A stretch of 6,663 nucleotides of DNA from Candidatus Omnitrophota bacterium (GTDB lineage: Bacteria > Omnitrophota > Gorgyraeia > Gygaellales > Profunditerraquicolaceae). The translations under genes and the position numbers were made by a program. The notes under the pieces are model-generated. The model ran no database searches, was not told the origin of the DNA, and worked only from the letters and a program-made list of their open reading frames with translations. The DNA is taken from assembly GCA_028715095.1 (NCBI GenBank), contig JAQUSM010000061.1, positions 1 through 6,663 of the forward strand, written 5' to 3'. This document shows, one piece after another, positions 1 through 5,413 of this stretch; within the stretch, counting starts at the first letter, position 1; every line of letters starts with the position of its first letter.

Positions 1-1
1 G

Positions 2-910
2 AAGCTCGTTATATGCGGTATAAGCGCCGGCTTTGCTCCAGTATTCGGACCTCCTATAGCCGGGGCAATATTCGGCGTAGAGGTTCTTTTTGTCGGAGCG
101 ATTCTATACGATGTACTTTTGCCTTCGTTTATCGCAGGTATTGTTAGTTATCATGTATCGGCATCGCTTGGTATAACATATTTTCATCATCCGGTAGTTT
201 TAGCCCCCGCCTTTAGCGAATGGTTTTTTATTAAAGTTGTCCTGGCTGGTATATTTTTTGGGTTTTGTTCGTTAATTCTCATTGAGATATTAAGATTCGG
301 AGATAGTTTATCCAAAAAGCTGCGAATATGGGCGCCACTAAAAGGATTAGTTGGCGGTGTTGTCTTATTAGCCCTTACATTTATGTTCTCAAAGCAGTAT
401 CTAGGGCTTGGCCTTGATACCATAGAACATTCTTTAAATGGTGTTAAAACTGCCTGGTATGCTTTTCCCCTGAAAAGTATTTTTACCGCCATTACTCTTG
501 GTTTTGGCGGGAGCGGAGGTATTGTTACGCCTATCTTTTTTGTGGGGTCATCCGCAGGTACGCTATTTGCATCGTTTACAGGGTTAGATATAGCTACTTT
601 TGCGGCTATAGGCCTAGTGAGCGTTCTCGCGGGAGCAGCTAATACGCCGATCGCAGCAAGTATCATGGCTATGGAACTCTTTGGAACAGGCATAGCCCCT
701 TATGCCACGGTGGCATGTGTCGTGAGTTTCCTTATGACAGGCCATAGAAGTGTATACCCCTCACAGATTCTTTCCATGAGAAAATCTTCATCTATTAATG
801 TGGAAACCGGAAAAACGATGGAAAACGTGCTTGCAGAAGCTAACCCGCGTCAGAAAAGCCTTACTAGTACAATATTAAAGATGATCAGGATATTTCGTAA
901 GGTAAAATGA
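2..910 (+). CDS. ClC-family chloride channel/antiporter, C-terminal part (5' truncated by window edge)
   Basis: This is an inner-membrane anion channel or anion/proton antiporter of the ClC family. The frame is open from base 2, giving 302 visible codons; the true start lies upstream, so the TTG at 119 is internal. Visible residues 6-29 match the ClC segment GxxAGxAxxFxxPxAGxxFxxE. Residues 170-177 (GSGGIVTP) match the selectivity-filter region GGIFAP. Residues around 213-226 (NTPIAA, then MAMELFG) match the APLTG...LEMTD helix. Tyr252 in VYPSQIL aligns with the ion-coordinating Tyr445 of E. coli ClcA (KPLYSAIL). The N-terminal half, with the GSGIP and GREGP motifs and the gating glutamate, is outside the window, so transport mode cannot be settled. 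The second Glu of the ClcA FIIEEM motif (E203) is Val here. There is no CBS domain; a polar tail of about 45 residues follows. miaB starts 4 nt after the stop, suggesting co-transcription. Confidence 0.93.
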   Translation, partial: KLVICGISAGFAPVFGPPIAGAIFGVEVLFVGAILYDVLLPSFIAGIVSYHVSASLGITYFHHPVVLAPAFSEWFFIKVVLAGIFFGFCSLILIEILRFGDSLSKKLRIWAPLKGLVGGVVLLALTFMFSKQYLGLGLDTIEHSLNGVKTAWYAFPLKSIFTAITLGFGGSGGIVTPIFFVGSSAGTLFASFTGLDIATFAAIGLVSVLAGAANTPIAASIMAMELFGTGIAPYATVACVVSFLMTGHRSVYPSQILSMRKSSSINVETGKTMENVLAEANPRQKSLTSTILKMIRIFRKVK

Positions 911-914
911 GGCT

Positions 915-2042
915 ATGAGAAAAGTATTCATAAAAACTTTCGGCTGCCAAATGAATGTTCGGGATTCGGAGCTTATCTGCGGAATCCTGAAGAATGCGGG
1001 TTATAAAATTTGCGCTTCTGACAAAGAAGCGGATATTATTATATTTAATACCTGCTCTGTGCGCCAGCATGCCGAGGACCGGGTTTGGAGTTTGATTGGG
1101 AGCTATAAAGGTTCTAAAATAATCGGTTTAGCCGGATGCATGGCCCAGAATTATAAAGAACGCGCGTTCCAGCGCGACGCGAATATCAGTTTTGTCGCCG
1201 GCCCTCAGGACATTTACAAAATACCGGAAATACTGGGTAAGCTTTCTTCCGGGGAATTCTTTGAGCGTAAGATCTGGGAGGTTGATAGTTCGCAGCGTCC
1301 GGAAGAAATTTACCACACAGGCTTTTTTCAGGATAAGTCCCATGCGTATGTGGTTATCTCCGAAGGGTGTTCTAATTTTTGTTCTTATTGTGTAGTCCCG
1401 TATGTCCGCGGGCCTCTGCGCCATCGCAAAAATAAAAACATACTTATGGAAATTCAGGAGGCTATTGCCGGAGGGATTAGTAAAATTACTCTTTTAGGCC
1501 AGAATGTCAACGCTTATCATGAAGATGGGGTTAATTTCACAAAGCTTTTAACTCAGGTTAATGCGTTGGAAGGTTTAAAAGAGCTAGGCTTTTTTACCTC
1601 ACATCCTAAAGACGCCAATATTGAACTTTTCCAGGCTATTAATGATTTAGGCAAATTGAGTAAAACATTGCATCTGCCGTTACAGTCGGGAGCAGACAGG
1701 ATCCTTAAGCTTATGAACCGGGGTTATTCGGTAAAAGAGTACTTGGCTTTAATTGATTCTTATCGTAAAATTGTTAAGAATGGGCTTTTGACTACGGATA
1801 TTATTGTGGGGTTTCCTTCTGAAACCGATAAAGAGTTTAAAGAGACCTGCGGCTTAATTAAAAAAATAGGATTTAACGCTGCCTACATTTTTAAATATTC
1901 TCCCAGGTCGGGTACGGTTGCGGCAAAATTAGCTGATTTATTGACTAAAGAAGAGAAGGAAGGCCGGCATAAGAAGATTCTTGATTTGCAGAGAAGGATT
2001 TCTAATAAACTGAGAGCCAAACATAAATATGCAAAAGCTTAA
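915..2042 (+). CDS. miaB: tRNA-2-methylthio-N6-dimethylallyladenosine synthase MiaB, lacking the TRAM domain
   Basis: This radical-SAM methylthiotransferase converts i6A37 to ms2i6A37 in tRNAs that read UNN codons, using two [4Fe-4S] clusters. The N-terminal UPF0004 domain (about 1-125) carries the three auxiliary-cluster cysteines C11 (FGCQMN), C47 (NTCSVR) and C75 (AGCMAQ). The radical-SAM CxxxCxxC motif is C152, C156 and C159 (EGCSNFCSYC), followed by VRGPLRHR. Other family motifs are LLGQNVNAY, HLPLQSG, DIIVGFPSET and YSPRSGT. FGCQMN, HLPLQSG and the overall match favour MiaB over the related RimO and MtaB, and miaA nearby supports this. The protein is 375 residues against about 430-475 usually. 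It stops after the LQRRISNK helix, exactly where the C-terminal TRAM domain normally begins, and the next gene overlaps its end by 14 nt. The ATG puts the FGCQMN motif at the usual distance from the N terminus. Only a weak GAGG sits just upstream, at 2 nt. Confidence 0.95.
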   Translation: MRKVFIKTFGCQMNVRDSELICGILKNAGYKICASDKEADIIIFNTCSVRQHAEDRVWSLIGSYKGSKIIGLAGCMAQNYKERAFQRDANISFVAGPQDIYKIPEILGKLSSGEFFERKIWEVDSSQRPEEIYHTGFFQDKSHAYVVISEGCSNFCSYCVVPYVRGPLRHRKNKNILMEIQEAIAGGISKITLLGQNVNAYHEDGVNFTKLLTQVNALEGLKELGFFTSHPKDANIELFQAINDLGKLSKTLHLPLQSGADRILKLMNRGYSVKEYLALIDSYRKIVKNGLLTTDIIVGFPSETDKEFKETCGLIKKIGFNAAYIFKYSPRSGTVAAKLADLLTKEEKEGRHKKILDLQRRISNKLRAKHKYAKA

Positions 2043-2787
2043 GCTGCATTTTCTAATTCTGGCCATTTTTCTTTTTCCGGTTAACTCTTGGGCGGCTAAT
2101 TTGGATAATATAAAAGCCGATTTCCTGCAGGGAAATTACCGCAGGGTAATACTTGAAGCGCAGGCTCAGGCGGAGCGTTTCAATATCCAGGGTACGGATG
2201 AGCTGGTCTATTTATTAGGCTTGAGCTATTTGAAAGAGAATAAGCTGGAGCAGGCGCAGGAATGTTTCCGCAGGATTTTAAATAATCCTATCAGTAAATT
2301 TAAAGAGCAGTCAGCCATGGCTTCAGCGGATACTTATTTGATTAAAGGGCAGTTCCAGGAGGCCGAAGGCATTTATAATAAACTCCTTGAGGATAATCCC
2401 AACACAAGATTGAAGGCGGCAATATTTTATCGCTTAAGCCAGTCAAATTATAGAAAAGGCAATAATGAGCAGTCTAGTGAATATCTGGCGAAATTAAAAA
2501 GAGATTTTCCTTTAAGCCTTGAGTTAAAACCTTCTAAAGGTATACCGGCAAGTATCCCGCTTGTGAATGAAGCCGGCGGATTCTCGGTGCAGGTAGGATT
2601 TTTTGTGAAGAATTTGAATGCCGTTAATTTTAAAGATAAGCTGCTGGCTATGGGGTATCCGGCTTACGTAGAGGCATCAAGCGAGGGTTACCGGGTTAAA
2701 GTCGGCAGGTTTAAAACACAAACAGAGGCTTTGGATACAGAGAACAGGCTTTCCCGGGAAGGTTTTTCAACCAAGCTCTGCCCATAG
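2029..2787 (+). CDS. Secreted TPR-repeat protein with C-terminal SPOR domain
   Basis: This is an exported envelope protein of 252 residues. Residues 1-23 form a signal peptide: positive start (MQKLKLH), hydrophobic core (FLILAIFLF) and a likely signal peptidase I site near SWA-A at 22-23. There is no lipobox cysteine. About four helical TPR-like repeats follow (roughly 25-51, 58-90, 97-126, 129-160), with recognisable pieces such as YLLGLSYLKENKLEQAQECF. Residues 183-252 form a SPOR domain: FSVQVGFF opens it, then YRVKVGRFKTQTEA, ending with REGFSTKL. SPOR domains bind glycan strands stripped of stem peptides at division or remodelling sites, so a cell-wall role in the periplasm is the inference; the partner of the TPR part is unknown. 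The start codon lies inside the end of miaB. Only a weak GAGAG precedes it, so translation may be coupled to miaB. No specific gene name is justified; YbgF/CpoB-like proteins share the general TPR style but not the SPOR tail. Confidence 0.85.
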   Translation: MQKLKLHFLILAIFLFPVNSWAANLDNIKADFLQGNYRRVILEAQAQAERFNIQGTDELVYLLGLSYLKENKLEQAQECFRRILNNPISKFKEQSAMASADTYLIKGQFQEAEGIYNKLLEDNPNTRLKAAIFYRLSQSNYRKGNNEQSSEYLAKLKRDFPLSLELKPSKGIPASIPLVNEAGGFSVQVGFFVKNLNAVNFKDKLLAMGYPAYVEASSEGYRVKVGRFKTQTEALDTENRLSREGFSTKLCP

Positions 2788-2792
2788 TATTT

Positions 2793-3713
2793 ATGCTCAA
2801 GAAAAAGATTATCTTCCTTATCGGCCCTACCGCTGTAGGCAAATCCGCGATTGCGATTCATTTGGCTAAAAAGATTAACGCCGAGATTATCTCCTGCGAT
2901 TCTATGCAGGTATATAACTCCATGGATATCGTTACTTCCCAGCCAGGCTGCGCGCAAAAGAAGAAGTTAAAGCACCACCTGCTTGGCGTAATCAAGCCCG
3001 CTAAAGAATATAATGTTGCCAGGTACCGAAAAGATGCCCTGTCGATTTGCGGTAAATTATTTTCAAAAGGAAAGCTCCCGCTGTTTGTGGGGGGTGCCGG
3101 GCTTTATTACTCCGTTATAATTGACGGGATTTTCCCCTCAAGCCCGGAAAATAAGTTAATCCGCGCCAGGCTCTATAAGCAGCTGTCCCTTAAGGGAAAT
3201 AAATATTTGTATGGGAAATTAAGCAAAGTTGACCCTCTATCCGCTAAAAAGATTCATCCTAATGATGCCAGGAGGATTATCCGGGCCCTGGAAGTTTATA
3301 TGGAGGCAGGACTGCCTATATCTGTTTTGCAAAAGAGCAGGGTTGGCTTGGGTAATGAGTATGAAATTAAGGTATTCGCTTTAAACACAAATAGGCAGGT
3401 CCTCTATGATAAAATTAACCAAAGGGTTGATAAAATGTTTAACTCCGGATTGGTTAATGAAGTCAGGAGCCTGCTTAATCATAAATTAAGCAAGACCGCT
3501 CTTTGCGCTATAGGAGTACGTGAATTAGAAGGTTATTTTAATGGAAGGTATACCCTGGATGAGGCCAGGCGCCTTATCCAGCGTAACAGCAGGCGCTATG
3601 CCAAGCGTCAGCTTACCTGGTTCAGGAAAGATAAGCGCATAGAGTGGATTAATATCAGGGATAAAGAAACAGCCGGGGAGGTTGCTAAACGCATATGGAA
3701 AAAGCTCTTTTAG
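2793..3713 (+). CDS. miaA: tRNA dimethylallyltransferase MiaA
   Basis: MiaA transfers a dimethylallyl group from DMAPP to N6 of A37 in tRNAs reading UNN codons, producing the i6A substrate of MiaB. The 306-residue length is typical. Visible motifs in order are the P-loop GPTAVGKS (11-18), CDSMQVY (35-41, containing the conserved catalytic Asp36), the HHLLGVIKP stretch, VGGAGLYY, the RRIIRALEVY helix that contacts tRNA and substrate, the IGVRELEGY motif (usually IGYKE), and the C-terminal RRYAKRQLTWFR signature. No domain is missing. It starts 5 nt after the stop of the SPOR gene and no clear Shine-Dalgarno sequence is visible, so coupling to upstream translation is likely. Its last 19 nt overlap hflX. 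The miaA-hflX pairing also occurs in gammaproteobacteria, where hfq sits between them; here hfq is absent and the genes overlap directly. Confidence 0.97.
   Translation: MLKKKIIFLIGPTAVGKSAIAIHLAKKINAEIISCDSMQVYNSMDIVTSQPGCAQKKKLKHHLLGVIKPAKEYNVARYRKDALSICGKLFSKGKLPLFVGGAGLYYSVIIDGIFPSSPENKLIRARLYKQLSLKGNKYLYGKLSKVDPLSAKKIHPNDARRIIRALEVYMEAGLPISVLQKSRVGLGNEYEIKVFALNTNRQVLYDKINQRVDKMFNSGLVNEVRSLLNHKLSKTALCAIGVRELEGYFNGRYTLDEARRLIQRNSRRYAKRQLTWFRKDKRIEWINIRDKETAGEVAKRIWKKLF
3675..3681 (+). promoter_or_regulatory. Shine-Dalgarno sequence for hflX inside miaA
   Basis: GGGGAGG lies within the 3' end of miaA, with its last base 13 nt before the hflX ATG at 3695. The spacing is a little long, but it is the only strong purine-rich match near this start. 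The start itself is supported by the N-terminal EKALLVSIQ, which resembles the usual HflX N terminus. Confidence 0.5.
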
Positions 3714-4954
3714 TCAGTATTCAAATAAAAACAGATAAGCATCACTGGCGTATTGAAGACACCTCTTCGGAGTTGGAGGAGCTGGCTATTTCAGCCGGCG
3801 TTGAGGTAGTTGAGAATATAATTTGTATCTGTGAAAAGGCTACGGCAAATTTCCTGATTGGCAAGGGCAAGGTTGAGGAGATCGGCATTGTTGCCAGCGA
3901 GGAGGCTGTGGATACGATAATCTTCAGCCATGACCTGTCGGGTACGCAGCAGCGCAACCTGGAAGATGCCCTCGGCAGGAAAACAATTGACCGCACGCAA
4001 TTGATCCTTGATATTTTCAGCCGCCGGGCAAAAAGCCCCGAAGGGAAAATGCAGGTGGAGTTGGCTTTACTCCAATATTTGCTTCCCCGTCTGGTAGGCA
4101 AGGGGGTAATGCTTTCGCGATTAGGCGGCGGGGTCGGTACCCGCGGACCGGGTGAAACTAAACTTGAAGTTGACCGGCGCCAGGTCAGGAAGAGGATTGA
4201 TAAGCTAAAGGAAGATTTGAAGACGTTCAGGCTGCATCGCTTGACGACGCATAAGAAAAGAAAAAGCAATAATCTTCCCCTGGTAGCTTTAGTAGGTTAC
4301 ACTAGCGCGGGTAAATCTACTTTGCTTAACCGCCTGACCGATGCCGTACAAGCTACTTCAGGGAAATTGTTTACTACGCTGGACCCGCTTTCCAAAAGCT
4401 TACAGTTGTCTAACGGGCAAAATATTATCCTCTCCGACACGGTAGGTTTTTTGCATGACCTTCCTCATCATTTGATTGAAGCGTTTAAAGCTACTTTGGA
4501 AGAGGTCTCTGATGCTGACTTATTGATCCATGTTTTAGATGTGTCTGACCAGCGGATACACCAGCATAATCAGGCTGTGCAGAGCGTACTGGAAGAGTTA
4601 GGTTTAAAGGATAAACCCGTCCTGGTTGCGCTAAATAAAATAGACCTGGTTCCTGACCGCAGCTGGCTGCAGGTGTATAAAAATGAATTTACCGATGCCG
4701 TTATTTTATCAGCCAAAACAGGGGAGAACCTGGAAGCTTTAATTAAACGTATACAGGTATATTTCTCCGGTCTTATGTTAGACCTGAAAATAATTATACC
4801 TCACAGCCGTATGGAATTGGTCGATTTCTTTTATCGCCAGGCTAAAGTAGATAAAATTGATTATTTGCAAAAAGGGGTTAGCATAAGCCTCAGGATCTCC
4901 CGGGAACTATTTAATAAAATAAATAAAGATAAGGATATAGAGGTTATCAGTTAG
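3695..4954 (+). CDS. hflX: Ribosome-associated GTPase HflX
   Basis: HflX is a cytoplasmic GTPase that binds the 50S subunit; in E. coli it splits stalled 70S ribosomes after heat stress. The 419-residue protein has the full domain order. The N-terminal HflX domain spans about 1-170, including the signature GGGVGTRGPGET (144-155) followed by KLEVDRR. A helical linker leads to the G domain: G1 GYTSAGKS (201-208), G2 region LFTTLDP (225-231), G3 DTVGF (248-252) followed by the HflX-typical LHDLPHHLIEAFKATLEE, G4 NKID (314-317) and G5 SAKTG (339-343). A small C-terminal domain follows. No motif is degraded. It overlaps miaA by 19 nt, so the two are almost certainly co-transcribed. Heat-shock regulators begin 77 nt downstream from a separate promoter, which fits functionally with HflX's stress role but does not show co-regulation. 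Confidence 0.97.
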   Translation: MEKALLVSIQIKTDKHHWRIEDTSSELEELAISAGVEVVENIICICEKATANFLIGKGKVEEIGIVASEEAVDTIIFSHDLSGTQQRNLEDALGRKTIDRTQLILDIFSRRAKSPEGKMQVELALLQYLLPRLVGKGVMLSRLGGGVGTRGPGETKLEVDRRQVRKRIDKLKEDLKTFRLHRLTTHKKRKSNNLPLVALVGYTSAGKSTLLNRLTDAVQATSGKLFTTLDPLSKSLQLSNGQNIILSDTVGFLHDLPHHLIEAFKATLEEVSDADLLIHVLDVSDQRIHQHNQAVQSVLEELGLKDKPVLVALNKIDLVPDRSWLQVYKNEFTDAVILSAKTGENLEALIKRIQVYFSGLMLDLKIIIPHSRMELVDFFYRQAKVDKIDYLQKGVSISLRISRELFNKINKDKDIEVIS

Positions 4955-4965
4955 ATTACCTAACA

Positions 4966-4979
4966 AAAATAATTATTTT
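4966..4979 (+). repeat. AT-only 14-bp perfect palindrome between hflX and the MerR-like gene
   Basis: AAAATAATTATTTT is a perfect palindrome with no loop, ending 2 nt before the -35 box at 4982. Without a GC stem or loop it makes a poor terminator. Its place directly upstream of -35 suits an AT-rich UP element or a small-repressor site, but chance is possible in AT-rich intergenic DNA. Confidence 0.35.
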
Positions 4980-4981
4980 AC

Positions 4982-5010
4982 TTGACAGGATGTATGTATT
5001 GTGTTAATCT
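4982..5010 (+). promoter_or_regulatory. Sigma70-type promoter for the MerR/HspR-like gene
   Basis: A consensus -35 TTGACA (4982-4987) is followed after 17 nt by TAATCT (5005-5010), which keeps the important T1, A2 and T6 of the -10 hexamer. An extended -10 TGn lies at 5002-5004. Transcription would start near 5017, leaving a leader of only about 15 nt. The promoter lies in the 77-nt gap after hflX, so the regulator has its own promoter whether or not hflX reads through. Confidence 0.65.
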
Positions 5011-5018
5011 GTTTTCGC

Positions 5019-5025
5019 GGGAGGG
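5019..5025 (+). promoter_or_regulatory. Shine-Dalgarno sequence for the MerR/HspR-like gene
   Basis: GGGAGGG ends 6 nt before the ATG at 5032. This favours 5032 over the second in-frame ATG at 5038. Confidence 0.75.
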
Positions 5026-5031
5026 CCTGAT

Positions 5032-5289
5032 ATGCCAATGCTCAGGATTAAGATATCCCAGGAAGAGCCGGTTTATGTAATCGGCGTGGTTTGCAGGTTG
5101 GTTAATATCCCGATTTGGACATTGCGCCAGCTGGATAAAGCTGGAGTGGTGCGTCCTAAGCGGATAGGTAAGAAAAACCGGCTTTATTCTTTGAGGGACT
5201 TAAAAAGGCTTGAGTATGTGCATTATCTGATGGAAAAGAAACGTGTAAATATCCATGGGGTAAAATTGATATTGGAAAAGGAGGGATGA
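5032..5289 (+). CDS. Small MerR-family transcriptional regulator, HspR-like
   Basis: This 85-residue DNA-binding protein is of the MerR superfamily, closest in style to the heat-shock repressor HspR. After a 13-residue lead, PVYVIGVVCRLVNIP forms the first helix and turn, WTLRQLDKAGVVRPKR matches the HspR/MerR recognition helix and wing (TLRxYDrxGLvxPxR), NRLYSLRDLKRLEYVHYL matches the second helical pair (RrYSxxDixxLxxI), and VNIHGVKLILE matches the HspR ending GVNlaGIkxIle. The protein stops there, so the C-terminal dimerization or effector region of longer MerR and HspR proteins (about 110-130 residues for HspR) is largely absent. It lies 17 nt before the CIRCE element of hrcA-grpE, which supports a heat-shock role. 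In bacteria such as Helicobacter and Campylobacter, HspR and HrcA act together. No HAIR-type operator (CTTGAGT-N7-ACTCAAG) is visible nearby. MerR-fold membership is confident; the HspR assignment is moderate. Confidence 0.82.
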   Translation: MPMLRIKISQEEPVYVIGVVCRLVNIPIWTLRQLDKAGVVRPKRIGKKNRLYSLRDLKRLEYVHYLMEKKRVNIHGVKLILEKEG

Positions 5290-5306
5290 ATTTTTTTACC
5301 ATAAAA

Positions 5307-5333
5307 TTAGCACTCTCTATATTTAAGTGCTAA
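5307..5333 (+). promoter_or_regulatory. CIRCE operator (HrcA binding site)
   Basis: TTAGCACTC (5307-5315), a 9-nt spacer, then AAGTGCTAA (5325-5333) matches the CIRCE consensus TTAGCACTC-N9-GAGTGCTAA at 17 of 18 arm positions. The only deviation is A instead of G at 5325. Symmetry extends outward: 5301-5314 and 5326-5339 are perfect 14-bp inverted arms, so the dyad is longer than the classical site. It abuts the -35 box of the hrcA promoter, where bound HrcA would block RNA polymerase. In any read-through RNA from the upstream regulator gene it would also fold into a hairpin. Confidence 0.96.
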
Positions 5334-5338
5334 TTTTA

Positions 5339-5366
5339 TTGACAAAAAAACAAATTGTGTTAAAAT
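5339..5366 (+). promoter_or_regulatory. Sigma70-type promoter for hrcA-grpE
   Basis: A consensus -35 TTGACA (5339-5344), a 16-nt spacer and -10 TAAAAT (5361-5366, 5 of 6 matches) with an extended TGn at 5358-5360 form a strong promoter. The -35 begins at the last base of the extended CIRCE dyad, so repression by HrcA is expected. Transcription should start near 5373, giving a leader of about 40 nt before hrcA. Confidence 0.85.
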
Positions 5367-5398
5367 TACCCTTTAGCATTGGTAGTTTGAAGGTATGA

Positions 5399-5405
5399 GG
5401 GAGGA
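5399..5405 (+). promoter_or_regulatory. Shine-Dalgarno sequence that selects the GTG start of hrcA
   Basis: GGGAGGA lies upstream of two candidate starts. The core GGAGG (5400-5404) is 9 nt from the GTG at 5414 but only 1 nt from the out-of-frame ATG at 5406. An in-frame TGA at 5396-5398 rules out any longer hrcA start, so GTG 5414 is the chosen start. Confidence 0.8.
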
Positions 5406-5413
5406 ATGAAACA

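Noticed and set aside
119..121. TTG as the start of the ClC gene
   Set aside because: The same frame is open to the left edge and encodes conserved ClC residues before this codon, so it is internal.
187..693. Minus-strand open frame of 168 codons opposite the ClC gene
   Set aside because: It lies fully antisense to a clear ClC coding frame and its translation shows no recognisable domain.
3742..4269. Minus-strand open frame of 175 codons opposite hflX
   Set aside because: The translation is Ser/Arg-rich with no domain, as expected from the reverse of a conserved GTPase gene, and hflX is intact on the other strand.
4955..4981. Possible rho-independent terminator after hflX
   Set aside because: The only dyad there is an AT-only loopless palindrome without a GC stem, so a terminator cannot be supported.
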